Assembly: GCF_001720165.1 (NCBI RefSeq) | Contig: NZ_MCRI01000006.1 | Span: forward strand, 28,113 to 92,112 | Reading direction: 5' to 3' | DNA from: Methylophaga muralis | GTDB taxonomy: Bacteria; Pseudomonadota; Gammaproteobacteria; Nitrosococcales; Methylophagaceae | Length of the DNA: 64,000 bases | Shown here: positions 1 through 11,980 of the stretch, in pieces | Position numbering within the stretch: position 1 is the first letter of the stretch | Layout: each line of letters begins with the position of its first letter | Notes under the pieces: generated by a model | Told to the model about the DNA's origin: nothing | The model's input: the letters and a program-made list of their open reading frames with translations, nothing else | Databases searched by the model: none | Made by a program: the position numbers and the translations under genes

Positions 1-967
1 TTTGGCGCCTGTTGCCAATTTTCTTTCAGCCCTACTGGAAATGCCAGTTCGCCTGGAACAAAACTGGCTAGAACCCGAATTTATTCCGGTTGAAGCGGGT
101 GAAGTCGTGCTTTGTGAAAACGTGCGTTTTAATATTGGTGAAAAAGCCAATGATGATGCGCTGGCAAAACGTATGGCCAAAATGTGTGACGTATTTGTAA
201 TGGATGCCTTTGGTACCGCGCATCGTGCCCATGCTTCTACCCATGGTATTGCCAAATATGCTGGTATTGCCTGTGCAGGCCCGTTATTGTCGGCTGAATT
301 GGAGGCGCTATCAAAAGCACTGGATAATCCTGCCAGACCGATGGTTGCTATTGTCGGTGGTTCCAAAGTTTCCACCAAACTTACCGTTCTCGAAACCTTA
401 TCGAAAAAAGTGGATCAATTGATTGTGGGTGGTGGTATTGCCAATACCTTTATTGCCGCGGCCGGTCATAATGTGGGTAAGTCACTCTACGAACCTGATT
501 TAATTGATACCTGTAAAAGATTATCTGCAGACGCTATCAGTCGAGGCGGTAATATTCCGGTGCCGAAAGACGTGGTCTGCGGCAAATTTTTTGCTGAAAA
601 TGCCGAAGCAGAACTAAAACCTGTTGATCAGGTGACTGATGAGGATATGATTTTTGATATCGGTCCTAAATCCGCAGCTGAACTGGTTGAAATTATTAAA
701 AACGCTGGTACGGTAGTATGGAATGGCCCGCTGGGTGTGTTCGAATTTAGTCAGTTCAGCGAAGGCACCAAAGAAATTGCGATGGCGATCGCTGAATCCA
801 AGGCTTTTTCTATCGCTGGCGGTGGAGACACTTTAGCCGCAGTGTCGAAATACAAAGTTTGTGATGATGTTTCTTATATTTCAACTGGTGGTGGCGCCTT
901 CCTGGAATTCCTTGAGGGTAACAAATTGCCGGCAGTGGAAATTCTGGAGCAACGTGCCCGCGAGTAA
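1..967 (+). CDS. pgk: Phosphoglycerate kinase, C-terminal part (5' end outside window)
   Basis: The reading frame is already open at the window edge (first full codon at base 2), so this is the last ~320 residues of a protein usually near 390. It interconverts 1,3-bisphosphoglycerate and 3-phosphoglycerate with ADP/ATP in cytoplasmic glycolysis. Visible family motifs are [16 protein letters not shown], the WNGPLGVFE loop and the nucleotide-binding GGGDT near the end. The stop is followed after 16 bases by pyk and then fba, so three lower-glycolysis genes are in one direction, probably one transcription unit. The true start and any upstream partner cannot be seen. Confidence 0.97.
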   Translation, partial: LAPVANFLSALLEMPVRLEQNWLEPEFIPVEAGEVVLCENVRFNIGEKANDDALAKRMAKMCDVFVMDAFGTAHRAHASTHGIAKYAGIACAGPLLSAELEALSKALDNPARPMVAIVGGSKVSTKLTVLETLSKKVDQLIVGGGIANTFIAAAGHNVGKSLYEPDLIDTCKRLSADAISRGGNIPVPKDVVCGKFFAENAEAELKPVDQVTDEDMIFDIGPKSAAELVEIIKNAGTVVWNGPLGVFEFSQFSEGTKEIAMAIAESKAFSIAGGGDTLAAVSKYKVCDDVSYISTGGGAFLEFLEGNKLPAVEILEQRARE

Positions 968-983
968 TCAATGAGTATTTAAT

Positions 984-2450
984 ATGTCTGCCCGTCGAAG
1001 AACGAAAATTGTTGCAACCTTAGGCCCCGCGACAAAAGATCCTGCTGTTCTTGACGCGATGATATCGGCGGGTATGGATGTGGTTCGCCTAAATTTTTCT
1101 CATGGCTCTGCTCAATCACATATTGAGATGGCTGAACGGGTACGTAATCGTGCCAGAGCCTTCGGTCGACAAGTGGGTGTTTTGGTTGATTTACAAGGTC
1201 CAAAGATTCGCATTGCTCGCTTTAAGCATGCTGGGGTAAAACTGATTGAGAATGAGATGTTTATCCTCAATGCGGCGCTGGCGGATGATGTAGGTGACAA
1301 CACTCAGGTCGGGGTTGACTATAAAGCGCTACCCCAAGATGTAAAACGTGGTGATACGCTACTGCTTGATGATGGTCGCATTGTGTTATGGGTGGACTCG
1401 GTCATTGACCAGCAGATCCATTGCCGTGTAACAGTTGGCGGTATGCTGACGGATAACAAAGGTATCAACCGTTTAGGTGGAGGTTTGTCTGCCGCAGCTC
1501 TGACTCCGAAAGATATGACTGATATGCAAACTGCTGCCGATATGCAGGCAGATTACGTGGCGATATCTTTTCCTCGTTGTGCCGATGATATTCATTTAGC
1601 GCGTCGTTTATTGCGTGAGGCCGGTGGTTATGGTGGCATTATTGCCAAAATTGAACGGGCCGAAGCACTTGATGATATTGATGCCATTATTGAAGCATCA
1701 GAAGGCATTATGGTTGCTCGCGGTGATTTGGGTGTTGAAATGGGTGATGCGGCATTACCACCTATTCAAAAACAAATAATTGCCAAAGCAAGGCGAATGA
1801 ATAAGCTGACCATTACGGCGACCCAGATGATGGAGTCGATGATACTCAGTCCAATTCCCACCCGCGCAGAAGTGTTTGATGTTGCCAATGCAGTACTGGA
1901 CGGTACCGATGCGGTTATGTTGTCGGGAGAAACAGCAGTGGGTCATTTCCCGGTCAAAGTCATCGAAGCCATGGATCGCATTTGCCTGCAGGCCGAACAG
2001 CAGCGTGAAATACGTGTTTCACGCCACCGGATGGATTCACAATTTGAACGCATAGATGAAGCCATCGCTATGGCAGCCATGTACACCGCTAATCATCTGG
2101 ACGTTAAAGCGATTGCCGCATTAACAGAATCCGGCTCTTCAACGTTATGGATGTCACGAGTCAGCTCGGGCATTCCTATTTTTGCATTAACGCCGCACGT
2201 CGCAACAAGGCGTAGAGTGACCTTATATCGTGGCGTCTATCCGGTAAGCTTTGTTGTTGAACATACCGATCATGCGACATTAAACAAAGAAGTCATTGAA
2301 GAATTGCAACGTCGTGGCGTAGTGAACGATGGTGATATAGTCATCATCACCAAAGGTGATCTTGAAGTGCAAGGCAGTACCAATGCCATAAAAATTGTAC
2401 GTGTTGGGGAACTGGTAGAACCAAGATCCAAAGCAAATCAAACTGAATAA
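984..2450 (+). CDS. pyk: Pyruvate kinase
   Basis: A 488-residue protein that transfers phosphate from phosphoenolpyruvate to ADP, giving pyruvate and ATP in the cytoplasm. It starts with RRTKIVATLGPATKDPA, the usual N-terminus. It carries LDDGRIVL in the B domain, the active-site stretch IMVARGDLGVEM, the ITATQMMESM motif and MLSGETAVG. The length fits the family (about 470-490). It sits 16 bases after pgk and 24 bases before fba, all in the same direction. I see nothing unusual. Whether it is the type I or type II isozyme cannot be settled by eye. Confidence 0.97.
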   Translation: MSARRRTKIVATLGPATKDPAVLDAMISAGMDVVRLNFSHGSAQSHIEMAERVRNRARAFGRQVGVLVDLQGPKIRIARFKHAGVKLIENEMFILNAALADDVGDNTQVGVDYKALPQDVKRGDTLLLDDGRIVLWVDSVIDQQIHCRVTVGGMLTDNKGINRLGGGLSAAALTPKDMTDMQTAADMQADYVAISFPRCADDIHLARRLLREAGGYGGIIAKIERAEALDDIDAIIEASEGIMVARGDLGVEMGDAALPPIQKQIIAKARRMNKLTITATQMMESMILSPIPTRAEVFDVANAVLDGTDAVMLSGETAVGHFPVKVIEAMDRICLQAEQQREIRVSRHRMDSQFERIDEAIAMAAMYTANHLDVKAIAALTESGSSTLWMSRVSSGIPIFALTPHVATRRRVTLYRGVYPVSFVVEHTDHATLNKEVIEELQRRGVVNDGDIVIITKGDLEVQGSTNAIKIVRVGELVEPRSKANQTE

Positions 2451-2474
2451 TCAGCTTCAATCGGAGAGCAGCAA

Positions 2475-3545
2475 ATGGCATTAGTTTCAATGAGACAACT
2501 ATTGGATTATGCAGCAGAGCACCAATTCGCCATACCTGCATTCAATGTAAGCAATATGGAACAGGTTCATGCCATCATGCAGGCGGCTGATGCAGTTGAT
2601 AGCCCGGTGATTATGCAGGGCAGTGCCGGGGCCCGCGACTATGCCGGCGAACCATTTCTTCGCCATCTTATTCTGGCGGCAATCGAGGCTTATCCGCATA
2701 TTCCCTTAGTCATGCATCAAGATCATGGTGCGAATCCGGCTATCTGCGCGCGATCCATTCAATCGGGTTTCAGTTCGGTGATGATGGATGGCTCATTGAT
2801 GGAAGACATGAAAACGCCTTCAGATTTTGACTATAACGTGAACGTCACTCGCAAAGTCAGCGAAATGGCGCATGCCTGTGGCGTCTCAGTAGAAGGTGAA
2901 CTCGGTTGTCTGGGATCCTTGGAAACCGGCATGATGGGTGAAGAAGATGGTCATGGTGCGGAAGGTAAATTGGATCACAGTCAGTTATTGACTGATCCAG
3001 ATGAAGCGGTGGAGTTTGTCAAACTCACCCAGGTGGATGCCTTGGCAGTTGCTATTGGAACCAGCCATGGTGCTTATAAGTTTACCCAACCGCCTACCGG
3101 CGATGTTCTGGCCATCAGCCATTTAAAAACCTTGCAACAACGTTTGCCGACTACCCATTTTGTGATGCATGGCTCCAGCTCCGTGCCGCAGGACTGGTTG
3201 GAAATCATTAATACCCATGGTGGGGATATCGGGCAAACCTATGGTGTGCCAGTCGAAGAAATTGTCGAAGGCATTAAATACGGTGTGCGTAAGGTGAATA
3301 TTGATACCGATTTACGAATGGCTTCTACCGGCTCTATCCGCAAGTTTTTAACCGATGAAAAAAATGCTGCGGTGTTTGATCCGCGTAAGTTTTACAAAGA
3401 AGCGACCAAAGCAATGCAGGCGATTTGTCAGGCACGTTACGAGGCATTTGGCAGTGCTGGACATGCCAGTAAGATCAAACCAATCTCACTACAAAACATG
3501 GTCGAACGTTATCGCAGCGGAGAGTTGGCACCCAAGTTAAATTAA
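2475..3545 (+). CDS. fba: Class II fructose-bisphosphate aldolase
   Basis: A 356-residue zinc-dependent aldolase joining or splitting fructose 1,6-bisphosphate, glyceraldehyde 3-phosphate and dihydroxyacetone phosphate. The metal-binding [11 protein letters not shown] segment, the second histidine region [18 protein letters not shown] and the C-terminal [12 protein letters not shown] phosphate-binding stretch are all present. The size matches the Calvin-cycle-type class II subgroup rather than the shorter tagatose type; that subgroup is common in methylotrophs and autotrophs. A good ribosome site (GGAGAGCAGCAA) precedes ATG. It is the last gene of pgk-pyk-fba; 86 bases without an evident feature separate it from crcB. 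Confidence 0.95.
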   Translation: MALVSMRQLLDYAAEHQFAIPAFNVSNMEQVHAIMQAADAVDSPVIMQGSAGARDYAGEPFLRHLILAAIEAYPHIPLVMHQDHGANPAICARSIQSGFSSVMMDGSLMEDMKTPSDFDYNVNVTRKVSEMAHACGVSVEGELGCLGSLETGMMGEEDGHGAEGKLDHSQLLTDPDEAVEFVKLTQVDALAVAIGTSHGAYKFTQPPTGDVLAISHLKTLQQRLPTTHFVMHGSSSVPQDWLEIINTHGGDIGQTYGVPVEEIVEGIKYGVRKVNIDTDLRMASTGSIRKFLTDEKNAAVFDPRKFYKEATKAMQAICQARYEAFGSAGHASKIKPISLQNMVERYRSGELAPKLN

Positions 3546-3631
3546 GGTTGATTTGCTTGGGATACATTCGCTGCCAGTCTTTATCACGATTCAGGTAAAA
3601 TACCTCACTTAGTCTTTTCAGGGCTTGTACC

Positions 3632-4002
3632 GTGTTACAAATTTTCGCTATCGCTGTTGGCGGCGCTGCTGGTGCTCTATTGCGTTTTGTTATGTCCAAC
3701 GGTGTTTATAAAATGCTCGGCCGTGATTTTCCTTATGGGACATTGGCGGTTAATGTTTTAGGCTCTCTGCTTATCGGAGTACTGTTTATTCTGTTGATTG
3801 AAAAATTGGCGGTTGCAGCAGAGTGGCGGGCAGGTTTGATGGTTGGATTGCTTGGCGCATTTACCACCTTTTCCACCTTTTCTCTGGAAACCTTTAGCCT
3901 GTTAGAAGATGGTGCATTTCTCAAAGCGGGATTAAATGTGTTTTTAAGCGTGGTGTTGTGCCTTGCCGCTACCTGGGTAGGCATAAGCCTGGGAAGACAG
4001 TT

Positions 4003-4006
<4 letters not shown>
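3632..4006 (+). CDS. crcB: CrcB/Fluc fluoride ion channel
   Basis: A 124-residue four-helix membrane protein that exports fluoride as a dual-topology dimer. Family signatures are the N-terminal GGAAGALLRF and the pore motif GLLGAFTTFSTFSLE, which holds the sodium-site and phenylalanine-box residues. It begins with GTG. The stop overlaps the next ATG by four bases, so it is translationally coupled to the DUF190 gene. I looked for a fluoride riboswitch in the 86-base leader and found no convincing match. Confidence 0.93.
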
Positions 4007-6242
<2,236 letters not shown>

Positions 6243-6277
6243 AACACTGAATTGAGCAAGCTCATCAGGAGATTATT

Positions 6278-7495
6278 TTGGACACGGTAGCGTATCAGTC
6301 ACGTCGCATTGTTTCAGGCATGCGCCCTACAGGGCAGCTGCATTTGGGGCATTATCATGGTGTACTGAAAAATTGGATTAAACTACAACACGAATTTGAT
6401 TGCTTCTTTTTCGTTGCTGACTGGCATGCCTTAACCACGCACTATGAAGATAGTCGGGTGATTGAAGACAGTGTCTGGGAAATGGTGATTGATTGGCTGG
6501 CGGCGGGTATTGAGCCTTCATCAGCTTCATTGTTTCTGCAATCTCGGGTGCCTGAACATGCCGAATTGCATTTATTATTATCCATGATCACGCCTTTATC
6601 CTGGCTGGAACGCGTACCAACCTACAAAGATCAGCAGGAAAAACTCAAAGAAAAAGATCTGTCGACTTATGGCTTTTTGGGTTATCCCTTACTGCAAAGT
6701 GCTGATATTTTGATTTATCGTGCGGGCCAGGTGCCGGTCGGTGAAGATCAGGTGGTGCATGTTGAGTTAACTCGTGAAGTAGCGCGCCGGTTTAATCATA
6801 TCTATGGCCGTGAAAAAGACTTTGAAGAGAAAGCTGAAGCGGCAGTCTTAAAGATGGGTAAGAAAAACGCCAAGTTGTATAACACTTTGCGTAAAGCCTA
6901 TCAGGAGCAAGGCGATGCAGAAGCTTTACAAACTGCTCGTGAGTTATTGAAAAACCAGCAAAATCTGGCACTTGGCGATATGGAAAGGCTGTTTGGTTTT
7001 CTGGAAGGTGGCGGTAAAGTTATTTTGCCTGAACCCAAAGCGCTCCTAACACCTGCTTCGAAAATGCCAGGACTGGACGGACAGAAAATGTCCAAATCAT
7101 ATGGCAACACGATTTCGTTACGTGAATCAGATCAGTCTGTTGCTGAAAAAATCAAACGTATGCCAACTGATCCTAACCGTGTGCGTCGCACCGATCCGGG
7201 TGAGCCGGATAAATGTCCAGTGTGGCAATTACATGAAGTTTATTCTGATGAAGATCAGAAGCAATGGGTTCAACAAGGCTGCCGTACTGCTGGGATCGGT
7301 TGCCTGGATTGTAAAGGTCCGCTTATTGATTCGGTTATTGCCGAACTTAAACCTATCCGCGAACGGGCGGATGATTTCAGCCGGCATCCAGAAGATGTAC
7401 GACGTATTATTGATGATGGCAGTGCTGCAGCAAGAGAAGTAGCTCAGGAAACATTGAGTGAAGTGCGTGCAGCAATGGGTCTGGCTTATAAATAG
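6278..7495 (+). CDS. trpS: Tryptophanyl-tRNA synthetase
   Basis: A class I synthetase charging tRNA-Trp. The HIGH-type signature is GQLHLGHYHG (residues 19-28) and the KMSKS loop is GQKMSKSYGN around residue 270. At 405 residues it is about 70 longer than the E. coli enzyme. The extra part is a charged segment near residues 185-245 (KMGKKNAKLYNTLRKAY and LGDMERLFGFLEGGG) placed before the KMSKS loop. Longer TrpS forms of this type occur in other gammaproteobacteria. The start is TTG, supported by AGGAGA six bases upstream. It is 30 bases from rluB, the next gene. Confidence 0.95.
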   Translation: MDTVAYQSRRIVSGMRPTGQLHLGHYHGVLKNWIKLQHEFDCFFFVADWHALTTHYEDSRVIEDSVWEMVIDWLAAGIEPSSASLFLQSRVPEHAELHLLLSMITPLSWLERVPTYKDQQEKLKEKDLSTYGFLGYPLLQSADILIYRAGQVPVGEDQVVHVELTREVARRFNHIYGREKDFEEKAEAAVLKMGKKNAKLYNTLRKAYQEQGDAEALQTARELLKNQQNLALGDMERLFGFLEGGGKVILPEPKALLTPASKMPGLDGQKMSKSYGNTISLRESDQSVAEKIKRMPTDPNRVRRTDPGEPDKCPVWQLHEVYSDEDQKQWVQQGCRTAGIGCLDCKGPLIDSVIAELKPIRERADDFSRHPEDVRRIIDDGSAAAREVAQETLSEVRAAMGLAYK

Positions 7496-7525
7496 CCCAA
7501 ATAAATAGCCTAAGGAAAAATTATC

Positions 7526-8473
7526 ATGGCTGAAAGAATACAAAAAGTACTGGCGCGAGCCGGTTATGGTTCACGTCGATTAATCGAGAGCTGGATCAAA
7601 GATGGCAAATTACTCGTTAATGGCGTGGCTGCAACGCTAGGCGATCAAATTTCTGAAAAAGATAGAGTAACGCTTGAGGGCAGGCCTTTATCATCCAAGC
7701 GGATCTGGCAACAAAGCATGCCGCAGGTTTTGCTTTATCACAAGCCGGTAGGTGAAGTATGTACCCGCAGTGATCCCGAAGGTCGCAGAACGATCTACCA
7801 ATCTTTGCCAGTACCGGAAGAAGGTCGCTGGGTGAGCGTTGGCCGACTTGATTTAAATACCAGTGGCTTAATTATCCTGACAACGGATGGGGAACTGGCG
7901 AATCAGTTAATGCATCCATCCAACGAAATGGATCGTGAATATGCGGTTCGTGTTCTCGGTGAAGTCACGTCGGAAATGATGCAGACGTTGCGCGATGGGG
8001 TCGAGTTGGAAGATGGTAAAGCGCATTTTTCTGATATTCAGCCCGGTGGGGGAGAAGGTGCTAATACCTGGTTTCATGTGGTGATTCAGGAAGGTCGTAA
8101 CCGTGAAGTAAGACGCTTATGGGAAAGCCAGGGTGTACAGGTGAGTCGCTTGGTTCGTTTGCGTTACGGGCCTGTAATTATGCCTAATAAGCTTAAGCCT
8201 GGCCGCTGGATGATGCTGGAAGGTAAAGAGCTGGAATATTTGTATGAAGAGGCGGGATTAAAAGCTAAAGCCACTAAACGCGGAGCTCCAGCAGAAAAGA
8301 TTTCGGGTAAAAAGGAAGCGCCAGCGCCCGTCGAAAAAGAAAAAGCAGCAAAATCTACAAAGTGGCCGGATAAATCCGCAAAAGCGGCAAAAAAGACTGC
8401 TCCAAGATCTGCTGGCAGCGACACATCACCAAGCAAAAGAGGTCCGCGTATTCGTGGACGTAGTGATCGCTAA
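7526..8473 (+). CDS. rluB: 23S rRNA pseudouridine synthase RluB
   Basis: A 315-residue RsuA/RluB-family enzyme; RluB makes pseudouridine 2605 in 23S rRNA (E. coli numbering). An S4 RNA-binding domain covers residues 3-48. The catalytic motif GRLDLNTSGL puts the nucleophile at Asp109, and GRNREVRRLWESQG is the usual later motif. From about residue 235 there is a low-complexity tail rich in lysine, alanine and proline, ending in arginines, as is common for RluB. Its last four bases overlap the end of the convergent diguanylate cyclase gene. Confidence 0.9.
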   Translation: MAERIQKVLARAGYGSRRLIESWIKDGKLLVNGVAATLGDQISEKDRVTLEGRPLSSKRIWQQSMPQVLLYHKPVGEVCTRSDPEGRRTIYQSLPVPEEGRWVSVGRLDLNTSGLIILTTDGELANQLMHPSNEMDREYAVRVLGEVTSEMMQTLRDGVELEDGKAHFSDIQPGGGEGANTWFHVVIQEGRNREVRRLWESQGVQVSRLVRLRYGPVIMPNKLKPGRWMMLEGKELEYLYEEAGLKAKATKRGAPAEKISGKKEAPAPVEKEKAAKSTKWPDKSAKAAKKTAPRSAGSDTSPSKRGPRIRGRSDR

Positions 8474-9396
8474 GCTGTCACTCGGGATGTAACAACCTGA
8501 TTGCGACCGGCAAATTTTGCCTGATATAACGCTTCATCGGCTTTTAGAAACAAACTATCTGCTGATTCGCCTACGCACAACTCTGCCAGACCAATACTGA
8601 TTGAAATGGGAAACTTTTGATCGGTATTGGATTGGTTCAATTCGTAAATAGCTGTCCGAAGCCGTTCTGCAGCAAGCAGAGCCGCTTCATGATGGCTGTG
8701 GCTTAGCACTATCGCGAATTCTTCACCACCGATACGAAACAGCGCATCGCTACGTCTTAAGCTGGCGAGTAAAGTATCTGCAACACGGCATAAAGTTTCG
8801 TCACCGACCTGATGACCGAAACTGTCGTTGATATTTTTAAAGTAATCAATGTCCAGCACTAATAATGACAATGGCAATCGCAAACGATGGGCCAGGTCAA
8901 TTTCACGTTCAATAGTATTTTTATAGGCTTGGCGATTAGGAAGTTGCGTTAAGGTATCAGTTAATGCCGCATCCAATGCTCGGGCATATTGCAGGCTGTT
9001 GCGCAGTGGATAGATAAGTTTGCAAAGCAAATCTTCTAACAGCCGGATCTCATTATCAGAAAAGCGATAAGCACGACTAAAGGTTAATTGCCCAAGATAC
9101 TCTTGGTCTATCTCGAGCTGATAGTTGCATTTATGGTGGCGGTTGTTTCCCAGTCTGAATTCAAACTTGTTATCAGGGTGGGTAAATTGCAAACCATTGT
9201 GGGCGAGTAAGGGTTTTATTTGTTCATCAAACAATCTGAGTAACTGTCTGGTATCGAGCGATGTCTGCAAAATCAATGGCAGTTTGGCTAAAGCATCATC
9301 GCGTTCAGCTGAAATCGGACCTGCTTGTATGACGGAAACAGTGTTTTGCTCTAAACGTCGCAGATTTGTTGTGTCTGAATGCAGTAAATGAACCAT
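8470..9396 (-). CDS. Diguanylate cyclase with GAF-like N-terminus
   Basis: A 308-residue protein predicted to make cyclic di-GMP. The C-terminal half is a full GGDEF domain with an intact RIGGEEFAIVL active site and an RRSD allosteric I-site exactly five residues before it, so product inhibition is expected. The first ~135 residues contain no membrane segment and look like a small GAF-type sensor; its ligand is unknown. It ends inside the last codons of convergent rluB. No strong ribosome site precedes the ATG. The target pathway is not shown; the FimX-like protein at 51585 is one possible c-di-GMP reader in this genome. Confidence 0.88.
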   Translation of the reverse strand: MVHLLHSDTTNLRRLEQNTVSVIQAGPISAERDDALAKLPLILQTSLDTRQLLRLFDEQIKPLLAHNGLQFTHPDNKFEFRLGNNRHHKCNYQLEIDQEYLGQLTFSRAYRFSDNEIRLLEDLLCKLIYPLRNSLQYARALDAALTDTLTQLPNRQAYKNTIEREIDLAHRLRLPLSLLVLDIDYFKNINDSFGHQVGDETLCRVADTLLASLRRSDALFRIGGEEFAIVLSHSHHEAALLAAERLRTAIYELNQSNTDQKFPISISIGLAELCVGESADSLFLKADEALYQAKFAGRNQVVTSRVTA

Positions 9397-9486
9397 ATAA
9401 CACGCTCGTAAATAAGAAAATTTACAATAACCATGCTAAAAATATGCCATGGTGTAAATTGTCAATAAATACAGTGTGTTAGATTG

Positions 9487-10248
9487 TTACGCCAAAACCT
9501 TGACGGGTAATTCCATCTGTGCATTCAAGCATTGGCCATGTAAATGGCCGCTTTGGTCGCTGGCAAGGTAAAGATATGCCGGTATTACAGCAGTCGGTTC
9601 TGGTAAATGTTGAGGGTCTGCAGCAGGGTAAACTCTAGCATGCAATTTGGTTTTAACCTGGCCGGGGTCGATACAATTGACTCTGACTTTTCCAGCGGCT
9701 TCCATTTCGAGAGATAACTGATGACAGAAACATTCTAAAGCTGCTTTGCTAAGACCATAGGCACCACGGTAGGCCTTATCATGTTGGCTGTCAGTGGTGA
9801 AAATGATAAAACTTTGTTGCTCGGTGGATTGTAATAAGTTTAGACAAGCATGCGTCAGCAAATAAGTGGCAGTTAAATTTACCTGCAGTGTCTCGGTCCA
9901 CTGTCTGATATCTTGGTTGGCAATTGGAGCTAACTGACCCACATCTGCAGCACAATGAACTAATCCATCTAATTGTCCAAAGGTATTTTTGATTGTTTGA
10001 GCCAGCTGCTGGTAATCGTCGGCATTTGCGCCTTTGAAGTCCACAGGAAAGATAGCAGGTTCAATACCGGTTTCCTGCAGGATAACGTCGTACAGCTTTT
10101 CTAGCTGAGCAATATTTTTATCGAGCAGAATGATGGTTGCACCATGTCTGGCGTAGGCCAAAGCAACTTCGCTACCGATGCCGCCAAGGGCACCGGTAAC
10201 CAAGACAACCTTATTACTGAGTATGGATTGCTCAGCTTGGGACAACAT
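9487..10248 (-). CDS. Short-chain dehydrogenase/reductase, YciK-like
   Basis: A 253-residue Rossmann-fold oxidoreductase. The cofactor motif GALGGIGSEVALAYARHG is near the N-terminus, NVNLTATYLLTHAC marks the middle, and the catalytic Tyr-x3-Lys is YGLSK, followed by DPGQVKTKLHARVYP. This resembles the E. coli YciK branch, whose substrate is not firmly known. The start was set at ATG 10248, next to a GTG at 10251 and 8 bases after the stop of the lipoprotein gene, so the two are probably co-transcribed. Confidence 0.85.
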   Translation of the reverse strand: MLSQAEQSILSNKVVLVTGALGGIGSEVALAYARHGATIILLDKNIAQLEKLYDVILQETGIEPAIFPVDFKGANADDYQQLAQTIKNTFGQLDGLVHCAADVGQLAPIANQDIRQWTETLQVNLTATYLLTHACLNLLQSTEQQSFIIFTTDSQHDKAYRGAYGLSKAALECFCHQLSLEMEAAGKVRVNCIDPGQVKTKLHARVYPAADPQHLPEPTAVIPAYLYLASDQSGHLHGQCLNAQMELPVKVLA

Positions 10249-10256
10249 CACAGACT

Positions 10257-10622
10257 TTATTCAGATTTAGGAACAATACGACCGTAAGTTACTTTGCCAT
10301 CTAATAATTGGGCAATGATCAAAGCATCATCATTGTGCCATTCCAGTGTTTCCATATTCATTTGATCTAATGTTCTTTCTTGAGCAATATCAGGTTCGCC
10401 GTAAGCTGAGATAAGTTCATCTCTTGTCATACCCGCTTGGATGGCATTTGCACTTTCGTCACCAGTTGCTTCGGTAGCTTCAGGCGCTGATTCAACAGCT
10501 GCAGGAGCAGTAGTTTCTGTTTCACTGCTATCGGTAACAGCGTTATCGCTTTCGTTACTGCAGGCAATCAGTGCCATGCTCAGAAAAAGACCGGTAAAAA
10601 TTAAACGCATACGATTTAACAT
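10257..10622 (-). CDS. Small outer-membrane-type lipoprotein, BamE/SmpA-like
   Basis: A 121-residue protein with a lipoprotein signal peptide: charged start, hydrophobic stretch and lipobox ALIAC with Cys21 as the acylated residue. A Ser/Thr/Glu/Ala-rich linker (residues 22-62) leads to a C-terminal domain with AGMTRDELISAYGEPD and a later WHNDDALIIAQLLDGKV. This pattern is like the small SmpA/BamE-type fold, where GMTRxEVxxxxGxP is typical, but I cannot name the gene. A clear GAGGGG ribosome site lies upstream of ATG. It lies between hpnE and the SDR gene, all in the same direction. Confidence 0.72.
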   Translation of the reverse strand: MLNRMRLIFTGLFLSMALIACSNESDNAVTDSSETETTAPAAVESAPEATEATGDESANAIQAGMTRDELISAYGEPDIAQERTLDQMNMETLEWHNDDALIIAQLLDGKVTYGRIVPKSE

Positions 10623-10695
10623 GACATCCCCTCTTTAGGTTTAAATAGACTAATTGGCGAGTATAACAAGCAATTACAAGTATATCGACAGGTTG

Positions 10696-11979
10696 TTAGG
10701 GTAAATTTCCCACTAAAATATTTTCTGCTGCACGATAACCATTCATCACAGCACTTTCCAAAGTGGCTGGATAAGGATTCTCAGCATAGTCTCCAGCGAT
10801 CCATAGCCCCTGAATGGCTGTTTTGCAGCTGGGTCGCTGGCTGTTTTCAACCACCCCACAACTAAAAGTTGCTCGTTTTTCCCGAATCAAATGAGCTGCC
10901 AGATAAGTATCAGGTAGATAAGGTAAAACTTTTTTTAAATCGACAATCACCTCATCAATCAGCTGTTGTTTAGTGAAAGATTCATGAGCGCCGGGACCAC
11001 TTATCACTATCGCGATCAAGCCGGGGGATTGTTCAGAGCGATCAAATATCCATTGTGACAGCCTGTTACTCAACCCAATAATTGGATGATGAAGTCTTAC
11101 CTGTGACGGATATTGTAAATACAACGTCGTAATAGGGTATTCCGTTACCTTGGATAAATTAAGCTGCTCAGCTAAAAGTTTATGCAGTGCATTTGGTGCT
11201 AAGGCAACAATTATATTTTCTGTGGCAATAAAGTCATCGTCAGCAGTCACAATGCCTGTCACTTTGCCCGCATCGATTACAATCTTCTCAATTCTGGTTT
11301 GGATTTTTATGTCGCCGCCATGCTTGAGAATAAATTCCTTACAGGGTTCTGGTAATACATCACCCAAAGGCTTTTTGGGGATAAGCAAGTCGGCAGAATG
11401 ACGTTTTGAAAGCAGGCTATCACTTAAGGTGGCTGCAAACACATTGGCAGATGCCTGATTTATAGGCGTGTTCATAATCGCCAGACATAATGGTGTCCAC
11501 AATTGTGAAATAAGCCGTGAGGATTGTCCTGTTGCGTTGCACCATTGAGACACTGTCAAATTATGCGTTTTATCGGGTGAATTCAGTTGCCGAACCAGGG
11601 ACCAGAAGTTCAACAAGTCCCGCCAGCCAAGACTGGAATACAGTTTAGGTAACATGGCCAATGGCCAGGCTAATAAAGCATGAGCTTTCAAATGTAATGG
11701 CTGAAAATGCGGATCGAGGATTTGCAGATCTAATGACTTGCGTTGGAATACTTGGTTTTCTTCTATGCCAACCCGATGCAGCAGATCCAACATTTGTTGA
11801 TAAGCGCCTATCATCAGATGCTGGCCATTATCAATCTCAATATTTTGCCATTTGACTGTTCGGGCTCGGCCGCCAAGTTGTTTGGCTGCTTCAAACAGTA
11901 TGGGGTTTTTTCCCGCTTCAGCTAAACGTACTGCTGCCGCAAGCCCACTCCAGCCACCACCGATAATGATGGGTGACAT
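10696..11979 (-). CDS. hpnE: Hydroxysqualene dehydroxylase HpnE (FAD-dependent)
   Basis: A 427-residue amine-oxidase-like flavoprotein. The dinucleotide motif IIIGGGWSGLAAAVRLAEAG is at the very N-terminus when ATG 11979 is used; that start lies one base after the hpnD stop, so I prefer it to an upstream codon inside hpnD. GLWIAGDYAENPYPATLESAVMNG near the end is the conserved FAD-binding closing motif. HpnE reduces hydroxysqualene to squalene in the three-enzyme HpnCDE route. Related desaturases of carotenoid pathways look alike, so a role in C30 carotenoids is the main alternative. Confidence 0.85.
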   Translation of the reverse strand: MSPIIIGGGWSGLAAAVRLAEAGKNPILFEAAKQLGGRARTVKWQNIEIDNGQHLMIGAYQQMLDLLHRVGIEENQVFQRKSLDLQILDPHFQPLHLKAHALLAWPLAMLPKLYSSLGWRDLLNFWSLVRQLNSPDKTHNLTVSQWCNATGQSSRLISQLWTPLCLAIMNTPINQASANVFAATLSDSLLSKRHSADLLIPKKPLGDVLPEPCKEFILKHGGDIKIQTRIEKIVIDAGKVTGIVTADDDFIATENIIVALAPNALHKLLAEQLNLSKVTEYPITTLYLQYPSQVRLHHPIIGLSNRLSQWIFDRSEQSPGLIAIVISGPGAHESFTKQQLIDEVIVDLKKVLPYLPDTYLAAHLIREKRATFSCGVVENSQRPSCKTAIQGLWIAGDYAENPYPATLESAVMNGYRAAENILVGNLP

Positions 11980-11980
11980 A

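Noticed and set aside
3546..3631. Fluoride riboswitch before crcB
   Set aside because: Searched for the crcB aptamer pattern in the leader; conserved blocks are not visible.
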